Below, one piece after another: positions 6,723-12,134 of a DNA stretch of 13,798 bases. The notes under the pieces are model-generated. The model saw only the letters and a list, made by a program, of their open reading frames with translations. It made no database searches and was not told the origin of the DNA. Both the position numbers and the translations under genes were made by a program. Location of the stretch: positions 1-13,798 of the forward strand of contig JAEZBW010000470.1 of NCBI GenBank assembly GCA_023426765.1. Direction: 5' to 3'. Each line of letters begins with the position of its first letter. Position 1 is the first letter of the stretch. The DNA comes from Bacillota bacterium (lineage in GTDB: Bacteria; Bacillota; Clostridia; DSM-8532).

Positions 6723-7997
6723 TTATTCTTTTTGCTCCTGCGACAAACTAGCATCCAACTCTTCAATGTTGGCCGTAACCAGATTCGTACGGATCAGAAC
6801 CAGGATAGCATCCTGCTTCTGAACGGCACTTCTGAGGTCATCCAAAGAGATCTCCAGCATTTTTATGATGGCGGACTGGTTATCCTGTACATTGGCTTTT
6901 ACCTTTGTAAACTCCTTCTGCAAACCATTGGACAACTCCTGTGCCATGTTCCAATCGTTCTGACGCACCGCAAAATGAATACCGGTTACAATGCTGGAAA
7001 CACGCTGTAATTCAGGCGGCTTTTCTGTTTTAAAGTAACTGTAGAATTCGGACAATTTATCATACAGCTCAAATGCGGAGATTTGCGCACCCCCGATGTT
7101 TTTATCCTTAACAGCTTTTGACAGGTTTTCAAGCGATGCCACGAAGCTTTCGCCCTGCGCTTCGGTGACACCTTTTTCCAATAATTCGGGTTGAAGGTTA
7201 TTCCATGTAAAGTACATTCCGTCGGTTAACACTTTAATCATTTTCCAGTTTTCTTCATTCCATTGGGGGATGCCAAACAAACTGTCCTCAAACTGAAAAG
7301 GTTTTTCTTCCTGACCTCCACCCGAAGGCTGCGCTTTCTGACCGCCTTTGGAACTTATCTTCTGATCGCTTTCGGGAGATTTCTGTTCTTCTCCGCCGCC
7401 AGCGTCTTTCTTTTCCTCGCCACCGGCTTCCTTCTGCTGCTCATCGCCAGTATCTTTCTTTTCCTCACCGCTGGCTTCCTTCTGCTGCTCACCGCCAGCG
7501 TCTTTCTTTTCCTCCTCCTTCTTCTGCTCATCGCCAGCGTCTTTCTTTTCTTCACCGCCGCTTTCCTTCTGCTGCTCACCGCCGGCGTCTTTCTTTTCCT
7601 CACCACCGGCTTCCTTTTGCTGCTCTCCACCGCCGGCTCCCGATTTCTGATCACCCTGCTGCTTTTGACCTTCCTGATCTCCTTCTCCCTTTTTATCTCC
7701 GCCGCTTTCCTGGTTTTGCACCGCATCCGACCCCGTAGTGGATTTCTCGGGGTTTTCTCCGGTCTTCGCTGATAACATCTGTATCTGTTCGTTTTTCAGT
7801 TGTTCAATTTTATCGCGGCTGTCAAACATGGGTCCGCCCAAAAGCGTAATGATTTGCTCCAGTTCGGATGCAGCCTTTTCCATGGTGTTTGGAATTTGCT
7901 CCGATTCATCACTCTTAGATTTATCTTTATCCGGGCATCCTGATAGTATGATCAATATCATCAGGAACAGAACAGTAAAAAAGCGCTTTTTGATCAT
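6723..7997 (-). CDS. Repeat-containing lipoprotein of unknown function
   Basis: A 424-residue predicted lipoprotein that I do not recognise. The N-terminus MIKKRFF plus a hydrophobic stretch (8-18) ends in the lipobox LSGC with Cys21, so it should be exported by Sec, lipidated and anchored on the outer face of the membrane. Residues 36-75 look helical. Residues 121-206 are a low-complexity, highly charged linker built from about five 16-residue repeats of type GGEQQKEAGGEEKKDA. Residues 232-424 form a compact, helix-rich domain beginning near PQWNEENWKMIK, perhaps a helical bundle. The start ATG at 7997 has only a modest GGGGTG ribosome binding site eight bases upstream. It converges on purD across a shared terminator and diverges from the lmo0937-like gene. 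A link to DUF4363-like lipoproteins came to mind but is unsupported. Confidence 0.85.
   Translation of the reverse strand: MIKKRFFTVLFLMILIILSGCPDKDKSKSDESEQIPNTMEKAASELEQIITLLGGPMFDSRDKIEQLKNEQIQMLSAKTGENPEKSTTGSDAVQNQESGGDKKGEGDQEGQKQQGDQKSGAGGGEQQKEAGGEEKKDAGGEQQKESGGEEKKDAGDEQKKEEEKKDAGGEQQKEASGEEKKDTGDEQQKEAGGEEKKDAGGGEEQKSPESDQKISSKGGQKAQPSGGGQEEKPFQFEDSLFGIPQWNEENWKMIKVLTDGMYFTWNNLQPELLEKGVTEAQGESFVASLENLSKAVKDKNIGGAQISAFELYDKLSEFYSYFKTEKPPELQRVSSIVTGIHFAVRQNDWNMAQELSNGLQKEFTKVKANVQDNQSAIIKMLEISLDDLRSAVQKQDAILVLIRTNLVTANIEELDASLSQEQKE
7380..7637 (-). repeat. In-frame 48-bp tandem repeat (16-residue units) in the lipoprotein
   Basis: About five degenerate direct repeats of 48 bp lie inside the lipoprotein gene and encode variants of GGEQQKEAGGEEKKDA (residues 121-206). 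The third unit lacks three residues (GDEQKKEEEKKDA). All length changes are multiples of three, so expansion or contraction would alter the linker length without breaking the frame. The GA-rich coding strand keeps an antisense frame open for about 170 codons, which is an artefact. Confidence 0.9.
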
Positions 7998-8072
7998 TTC
8001 ATTTCACCCCGCTAACAGAGTTTTATTTTATTGTCCGCTTTGCAGACAGATCTTATTCAAACACAAATACCG

Positions 8073-8101
8073 TTGCGCACATTTGTCCGTCTGGTTATAA
8101 A
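8073..8101 (+). promoter_or_regulatory. Candidate promoter of the lmo0937-like gene
   Basis: TTGCGC (8073-8078), a 17-base spacer and TATAAA (8096-8101) form a weak-to-moderate sigma-A-type promoter in the 229-base divergent region between the lipoprotein gene and the small membrane protein gene. The -35 matches only three of six consensus bases. Confidence 0.35.
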
Positions 8102-8226
8102 AACCCCTTGCGGCATTTCTTCACAGACGTTTCAGCGGTTAATCAGGTATTACTGTGAAAGCAAAATTTGGCGGGATGAAACGAATCCAATCCGGGAAAA
8201 ACATATTTGAAAGGTGCGTGATAAAC

Positions 8227-8382
8227 ATGCTGTGGACCATTGCAATCGTCCTCATAGGATTATGGCTTTTAGGGGTTGTCACCTCCTATACACTTGGCGG
8301 GTTTATTCACATTCTTCTTGTTTTAGCTATCATTACGGTGCTGATACGGGTGATCCGAGGAAAACGAGTGATGGGCAGATAG
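8227..8382 (+). CDS. lmo0937-family small membrane protein
   Basis: A 51-residue protein, MLWTIAIVLIGLWLLGVVTS followed by YTLGGFIHILLVLAIITVLIR and a short basic tail (RGKRVMGR). It has two predicted membrane segments with a central GGFIH turn. This is the typical form of the lmo0937 (DUF5670) family, common in Firmicutes and other bacteria and without a defined function. I place the start at ATG 8227, preceded by AAGGTG at 8211-8216, because relatives begin MLWTI. The frame is open upstream to an ATG at 8155, whose 24 extra polar residues do not belong to the family. A strong terminator follows immediately. Confidence 0.85.
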   Translation: MLWTIAIVLIGLWLLGVVTSYTLGGFIHILLVLAIITVLIRVIRGKRVMGR

Positions 8383-8384
8383 CA

Positions 8385-8414
8385 AAAAAGGGCTTATTCA
8401 GCCCTTTTTATTTT
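8385..8414. terminator. Bidirectional terminator
   Basis: AAAAAGGGCT (8385-8394) pairs with AGCCCTTTTT (8400-8409) across a five-base loop, followed by ATTTT. The A and T arms make it work on either strand, so it can end the lmo0937-like gene and, on the minus strand, the ldh transcript arriving from 8481. Confidence 0.85.
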
Positions 8415-8480
8415 GCCGCCCGAAGAGCGGGTTGTTCACTCACATGGAGTACGAGGAGGTAGATGCTGGTCATCGGTTTT

Positions 8481-9434
8481 TTACAGGTTAAGCTTTTGCA
8501 GAATTCCTTTCAGGGTGTCCGCCGAATTGTGCAGCATTTTCTTTTCTCCGTCTGAAAGGGGGACCTCCAAAACCCTGTTGATTCCGTTTCGATCCACTAC
8601 TGCAGGTACACTGATGCAAACATCCGAAATACCGTATTGTCCGGTAAGAAGGCTGGAAACTGTCAGGATGGAGTGTTCGTCACGCATAATCGCCTCAACA
8701 ATCCTTCTTACGGCAAGAGCTACCGCATAATAGGTCGCACCCTTGGCCTTGATGATGTCATAAGCTGCATTTTTGACCTTCCGGAAAATCTCATCGCGGT
8801 TTTCGCCGCCGCAGTTACTGCAGGTACTGCAGTACTCTTCCATCGGCATTCCGGCAATCGTAGTCAGACTCCATGCAGGCAGCTCGGTGTCTCCATGCTC
8901 TCCAAGGATATAACCATGGATGTTTCGTGTATCCACACCTACATGCTCGCCGATCAGATAGCGGAAACGGGCGGTATCCAGTACAGTCCCGGAACCGATC
9001 ACCTTTTCGGCAGGCCAGCCTGAAATCTTTGCGGTAACATGGGTCAGGATGTCCACCGGGTTTGTCACCACCAGCAGGAGGGATCTGTCCGGACTGGTGT
9101 ATTTGGTGACGCTTAATACAATGCCTCTGAAAATTTCGGTATTCTTATACACCAGATCCAGCCGGGTTTCGCCCTCTTTCTGGTTCGCACCGGCTGTGAT
9201 GATGATGATGTCCGCGTCATGGCAATCCGCATAGGTGCCCTGATAGATCCGGACAGGCCTCGCAAAGGGCATGCCGTGGTTCAAGTCCATCGCTTCGCCT
9301 TTCGCCTTGGTTTCATTAATATCAATCAGAACCAGCTCTGAAAAAAGGCCGCTCATCATCAAGGTAAAGGCTGTCGTGGAACCCACAAAACCGGTACCGA
9401 TGATTGCAGCTTTTTGAATATCCTTTTCGTTCAT
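8481..9434 (-). CDS. ldh: L-lactate dehydrogenase
   Basis: Reduces pyruvate to L-lactate with NADH at the end of fermentation; cytosolic tetramer. It has 317 residues. Features are the Rossmann loop GTGFVGST (13-20), Asp38 for NAD, AGANQKEGETRLD (81-93) with Gln85 (canonical Gln102, which marks lactate rather than malate dehydrogenase) and Arg91 (Arg109), Asp153 and Arg156 (Asp168/Arg171), and GEHGDTE with catalytic His180. Arg158 and His173 match the fructose 1,6-bisphosphate site (Arg173/His188), so allosteric activation is likely. An unusual Cys202-x2-Cys205-x2-Cys208 cluster sits in the surface loop after the active-site helix. The ATG at 9434 follows AAGGAGA on the minus strand (9443-9449). 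It appears monocistronic with its own promoter and terminator. Confidence 0.96.
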   Translation of the reverse strand: MNEKDIQKAAIIGTGFVGSTTAFTLMMSGLFSELVLIDINETKAKGEAMDLNHGMPFARPVRIYQGTYADCHDADIIIITAGANQKEGETRLDLVYKNTEIFRGIVLSVTKYTSPDRSLLLVVTNPVDILTHVTAKISGWPAEKVIGSGTVLDTARFRYLIGEHVGVDTRNIHGYILGEHGDTELPAWSLTTIAGMPMEEYCSTCSNCGGENRDEIFRKVKNAAYDIIKAKGATYYAVALAVRRIVEAIMRDEHSILTVSSLLTGQYGISDVCISVPAVVDRNGINRVLEVPLSDGEKKMLHNSADTLKGILQKLNL

Positions 9435-9475
9435 AGGATCATCTCCTTCTGAATAATCTATTTCTGAAAACGTTT

Positions 9476-9517
9476 GATAAGCTGTAACCCAAGTAACCCG
9501 GGAAGTACAGGCTTATC
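9476..9517. promoter_or_regulatory. Inverted repeat in the ldh leader (possible operator)
   Basis: GATAAGC-TGTA (9476-9486) mirrors TACA-G-GCTTATC (9506-9517), 11 matched bases per arm with one bulged G. One arm overlaps the transcription start expected from the ldh promoter. It could be an operator or a 5'-end mRNA stem-loop. It does not match the Rex consensus I would expect for a redox-controlled ldh. Confidence 0.55.
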
Positions 9518-9521
9518 ACAT

Positions 9522-9549
9522 ATAGTATTCCACACTTTACCTCTTTCAA
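9522..9549 (-). promoter_or_regulatory. Promoter of ldh
   Basis: Read on the minus strand, TTGAAA (9549-9544), a 16-base spacer and TACTAT (9527-9522) each match five of six sigma-A consensus bases. The start point would be near 9515, giving a leader of about 80 bases before the ATG at 9434. Confidence 0.65.
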
Positions 9550-9597
9550 ACATGAAGCATAACCAATGATCCCCCGAGCGCAGAGTCTGTCATTGCA

Positions 9598-9635
9598 ATG
9601 AAAATGTCATCCTGAGCGCAGTGAAGGCTTTTCAT
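9598..9635. repeat. Half-copy of the palindromic intergenic repeat
   Basis: TGTCATCCTGAGCGCAGTGA (from 9605) continues with AGG to 9627 and matches the left arm of the repeat at 2737 in 21 of 23 positions. The right arm is missing. Instead the copy is bracketed by a short inverted repeat, ATGAAAA (9598-9604) and TTTTCAT (9629-9635). It lies between ldh and uxaC. Confidence 0.7.
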
Positions 9636-9647
9636 CATAACCAAATC

Positions 9648-9676
9648 TTGCAGGGAAACAATACTAATGATATATT
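9648..9676 (+). promoter_or_regulatory. Candidate promoter of uxaC
   Basis: TTGCAG (9648-9653), a 17-base spacer and TATATT (9671-9676, five of six bases) would start transcription about 50 bases before the uxaC start. The -35 is poor, which would fit an activated or repressed sugar-acid gene. Confidence 0.4.
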
Positions 9677-9733
9677 AGGTTTCAGGAATGTGGATTTGAA
9701 TCAATCATAATTTTGGAAAGGAATGAAATACAG

Positions 9734-11134
9734 ATGCGAAAATTTATGGATGAAGATTTTCTGCTCCAAAGTGACACTGCGAAGACGCTTTATCACAGCT
9801 ATGCGAAAGAGATGCCCATCATAGACTACCATTGCCATTTAAATCCGAAAGAAATTGCAGAAAACAAGAAATATAAAAATATCACCGAGATCTGGCTTGG
9901 CGGAGACCATTATAAATGGCGTGCGATCCGTTCAAATGGCATAGAGGAGAAATATATCACCGGTACTGCCGATGACAAGCAGAAATTTATGAAATGGGCT
10001 GAAACCATGCCCTATCTTGTCGGGAACCCTTTATTCCACTGGACACATCTGGAATTGAAGCGTTACTTCGGTATTGATTGCGTATTGTCGCCCTCCAGTG
10101 CGGAAGCCATTTGGGAACAGTGCAACAAACTGCTGCAGGAGGAGGACTTTTCAGCCCGCAGGCTGATTATCCGGTCCAATGTGGAAACCATCTGTACCAC
10201 CGACGATCCTGCCGATACTCTGGAATACCATCAGGCTATCCGGGAGGACGCCTCATTTCCGGTAAAGGTATATCCCACCTTCAGGCCTGACAAAGCGCTG
10301 AATATCAATGTGGCAGGTTTTTGCGAGTATATCGCAAAGCTGGGTCTGGCTGCGAATACGGACATTTCTTCGGTAAAGACGCTGAAAGAGGCTCTTGTGA
10401 ATCGTCTGAACCATTTCAACGATAATGGATGCAAAGTTTCCGACCATGCCCTGGAATATGCAATTTATGTCAATGCTGCTGAAACAGAGGTGGAAGCTGT
10501 CTTTCAGTCTGCAATGAATGGAAGAACACCAACGCAGGCAGAGGCTGACAAGTTCAGAACCCACATGCTTGTCTTCCTGGGCAGGGAATATGCAAAGAGA
10601 GGCTGGGTCATGCAGCTTCATATGGGGACGATCCGGAATATCAATTCCAGAATGTTCCGTACCATCGGCCCCGATACCGGGTTTGATGCTATTGGCGACA
10701 GCCATCAGGCAAAATCGCTGGCAGCATTTCTGGATGCGCTGGACAGTACTGCAGAGCTTCCGAAAACAATTTTGTACAGCCTGAACCCCCGGGACAATGA
10801 AGCGCTGGCCACCATCATGGGAAGCTTCCAGGGAGCCGAAGCGCCGGGTAAGATCCAGCTGGGGTCGGCCTGGTGGTTCAATGACCAGAAGGACGGGATG
10901 GAAAAGCAGATGAGAGACCTTGCCAGCCTCGGTCTTCTAAGAAGATTTGTCGGGATGCTCACCGACTCGAGAAGCTTTTTATCCTATACCAGGCATGAAT
11001 ATTTCCGCCGCATCCTTTGCAACATCGTCGGCAATTGGGCAGAGAATGGCGAAGTGAACGCGGACATGGAGATGCTCGGCGCGATGGTTCAGGAAATCAG
11101 TTACCTGAACGCGAAGAATTACTTCGGTTTTTGA
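9734..11134 (+). CDS. uxaC: Uronate isomerase (glucuronate/galacturonate isomerase)
   Basis: Isomerises D-glucuronate to fructuronate and D-galacturonate to tagaturonate, the first cytosolic step of hexuronate breakdown. The product is 466 residues, the family's usual length. It belongs to the amidohydrolase superfamily: DYHCHL (31-36) carries metal ligands His33 and His35. Further family stretches are NPLFHWTHLEL near 98, QLHMGTIRN, LGSAWWFND, and LTDSRSFLSYTRHEYFRR near the C-terminus. I choose ATG 9734, preceded by GGAAAGGA (9715-9722), because relatives begin M(K/R)KFMDEDFLL. A TTG seven codons upstream (9713) is in frame but lies in the ribosome binding site. No uxaB, uxuA, kdgK or uronate transporter is next to it, so the rest of the pathway must be elsewhere. 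Confidence 0.96.
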   Translation: MRKFMDEDFLLQSDTAKTLYHSYAKEMPIIDYHCHLNPKEIAENKKYKNITEIWLGGDHYKWRAIRSNGIEEKYITGTADDKQKFMKWAETMPYLVGNPLFHWTHLELKRYFGIDCVLSPSSAEAIWEQCNKLLQEEDFSARRLIIRSNVETICTTDDPADTLEYHQAIREDASFPVKVYPTFRPDKALNINVAGFCEYIAKLGLAANTDISSVKTLKEALVNRLNHFNDNGCKVSDHALEYAIYVNAAETEVEAVFQSAMNGRTPTQAEADKFRTHMLVFLGREYAKRGWVMQLHMGTIRNINSRMFRTIGPDTGFDAIGDSHQAKSLAAFLDALDSTAELPKTILYSLNPRDNEALATIMGSFQGAEAPGKIQLGSAWWFNDQKDGMEKQMRDLASLGLLRRFVGMLTDSRSFLSYTRHEYFRRILCNIVGNWAENGEVNADMEMLGAMVQEISYLNAKNYFGF

Positions 11135-11166
11135 TGTTTCAAGATTTAGTAATCAGATGAAAAAAG

Positions 11167-11246
11167 ATCAGCCTTTTTAGACATTCTATAGACCATAGAT
11201 ATTAGTTTAGGCAGACAGCAGATAACACTGTCTGCCTTTGCTGATC
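11167..11246. terminator. Nested inverted repeats, probable uxaC terminator
   Basis: A 10-bp stem AGGCAGACAG (11209-11218) with CTGTCTGCCT (11228-11237) is followed by only three T residues. It is enclosed by a second pair, GATCAGC (11167-11173) and GCTGATC (11240-11246). The stem is strong enough to end the uxaC transcript, but the short T-run makes classic rho-independent termination uncertain. Confidence 0.5.
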
Positions 11247-11364
11247 AATTTCTTTGTTTCTTAAGCAAATGCTTCAAGTGCTCAATTGTCATAGCGGTGT
11301 ATAATGATTTTAATTGTACCATCAATAAAGCGCTATTAATTCGGTTCAAGTTATTATGAGTCAC
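11245..11364 (-). CDS. Possible small protein, 39 residues
   Basis: I do not recognise this short reading frame. Read on the minus strand from GTG 11364, it encodes a 39-residue, mostly helical, basic peptide that begins MTHNNLNRINSALL and ends LKHLLKKQRN. The start is preceded by GGAGAAAGGTG (11381-11371), a good ribosome binding site; a GTG at 11373 would add three residues but is too close to it. The stop falls inside the outer arm of the nested inverted repeat. Its composition (Leu, Lys, Asn) looks like a real peptide, not a shadow, since nothing is coded on the other strand. The role is unknown. Confidence 0.4.
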   Translation of the reverse strand: MTHNNLNRINSALLMVQLKSLYTAMTIEHLKHLLKKQRN

Positions 11365-11463
11365 TATTTTCACCTTTCTCCAATTGCGTGAAGTCTATAT
11401 ATATACACTATCCTCTGTATGAGATAAGGTTTTTCATTGCTTTGAGCATTTTAAATTAAACTT

Positions 11464-11491
11464 TTTGAGGCTTCAAACTGAACGCCTCGAA
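11464..11491. promoter_or_regulatory. Inverted repeat next to the -35 box
   Basis: TTTGAGGC (11464-11471) and GCCTCGAA (11484-11491) form an 8-bp imperfect palindrome with a 12-base spacer, ending three bases before the -35 hexamer at 11494. Its position suggests a regulator-binding site for the following promoter. No T-run follows on either strand, so a terminator is unlikely. Confidence 0.45.
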
Positions 11492-11493
11492 CA

Positions 11494-11523
11494 TTGTAAA
11501 ACACATACGAAATTTGGTATAAT
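11494..11523 (+). promoter_or_regulatory. Strong promoter of the accessory gene cluster
   Basis: An extended -10, TGGTATAAT, contains a perfect TATAAT (11518-11523), with TTGTAA (11494-11499, four of six bases) 18 bases upstream. Transcription would start near 11530, leaving a leader of about 115 bases before the gene at 11646. Confidence 0.7.
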
Positions 11524-11598
11524 AAGTTGAAACAGGGCAAGCTGAGATTGAATGAGCCGTCGATGTAAAGAGAAAAAAGTGAAAATGGTGAATAATAT

Positions 11599-11646
11599 AT
11601 GAATTTTAACACTACCACGAAAAAGCAGAAAGGAGGTGTGGCGTAA
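11599..11646 (+). CDS. Possible 15-residue leader peptide
   Basis: ATG 11599 opens a 15-codon frame (MNFNTTTKKQKGGVA) whose TAA stop overlaps the next start codon in the sequence TAATG (11644-11648). The strong ribosome binding site of the next gene lies inside it. There is no good ribosome binding site for the leader itself, so it may be chance. If translated it would couple to the gene at 11646. Confidence 0.25.
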   Translation: MNFNTTTKKQKGGVA

Positions 11647-12056
11647 TGGAAGAATCGTTGGGAGATACCGAGTTAGCAATGCCTGATGTCATAGAAGACG
11701 ATATCCGGAAGCAGATGCCGCATATCCTTGAAATTTTGTTGCTCGACAGGACCACTTCTTCACCCAAAAAACCGCATAACATCATATGGGCAAATGATAA
11801 CTATAAAGAATTAGACGCGGTTTCCTACTCTGCGACGGCTCAAATAAGACCTGAACTAATTACGGGAAAGAGTAGTTCTTTGATTATGCCAAGAGCCTTG
11901 AAAGCAGCTGCTGTGCAAAAAAAACGCACAAAAACTAAAGCTGAGGTATTTACTCCAACTTGGATAGTAAAAAAGCAAAATGATATAGTAGATAGCGACT
12001 ATAAATCAGACGACTTGGAAACATACACCCGACGAAAATGGCTCGAAATGGATTAA
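11646..12056 (+). pseudogene. Truncated restriction-modification methyltransferase (subunit M-like)
   Basis: A 136-residue product that matches the N-terminal third of proteins commonly annotated as restriction endonuclease subunit M, which are about 400 residues and resemble SAM-dependent adenine-type DNA methyltransferases. Readable family stretches are IPDVIEDDIRKQ-type (here MPDVIEDDIRK, 12-22), HILEILLLDRTTSS (26-39), NIIWANDNYKE (45-55), LIMPRALKAAAVQKKRTKTK (79-98) with AEVFTPTWIVKKQND (99-113), and LETYTRRKWLE (124-134). From memory relatives continue with TCGEAPY; here the frame ends MD-stop. No downstream frame resumes the family sequence before the next gene at 12135. The ATG follows an almost perfect AAAGGAGGTG (11629-11638) and a strong promoter, so it is probably still expressed. 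It could be a decayed gene or a deliberately short protein; no catalytic activity is expected. Confidence 0.7.
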
Positions 12057-12134
12057 AGTACTGCGAATTGTCAGAGGAGATGATAACCTTATTCAGTAGA
12101 GGCTGTGAATGAAAAGAAGGCGAGGTGAGCAGCA

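Larger units (their letters stand above)
11135..11645 (+). other. Inverted-repeat-rich region at the edge of the accessory segment
   Basis: These 511 bases separate uxaC from the methyltransferase remnant. They hold nested inverted repeats (11167-11246), a possible 39-codon gene on the minus strand (11245-11364), an alternating TATATATATA stretch (11396-11405), an inverted repeat (11464-11491), a strong promoter (11494-11523) and a possible leader peptide (11599-11646). The sequence looks more AT-rich than the metabolic genes to its left, which fits the border of acquired DNA. Confidence 0.55.

Noticed and set aside
7263..7772. 169-codon plus-strand frame, very Leu/Phe rich, resembling a membrane protein
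   Set aside because: It is the antisense of the Glu/Lys repeat region of the lipoprotein; repeated GAA/AAG codons read as TTC/CTT on the other strand.
8126..8150. Sigma-B-like promoter (GTTT, spacer, AGGTAT) before the lmo0937-like gene
   Set aside because: The spacer is only 12 bases and most Clostridia lack sigma-B, so the match is probably chance.
8481..9434. Malate dehydrogenase instead of lactate dehydrogenase
   Set aside because: The specificity position carries Gln85 (canonical Gln102), not Arg, and the fructose 1,6-bisphosphate site residues are present.
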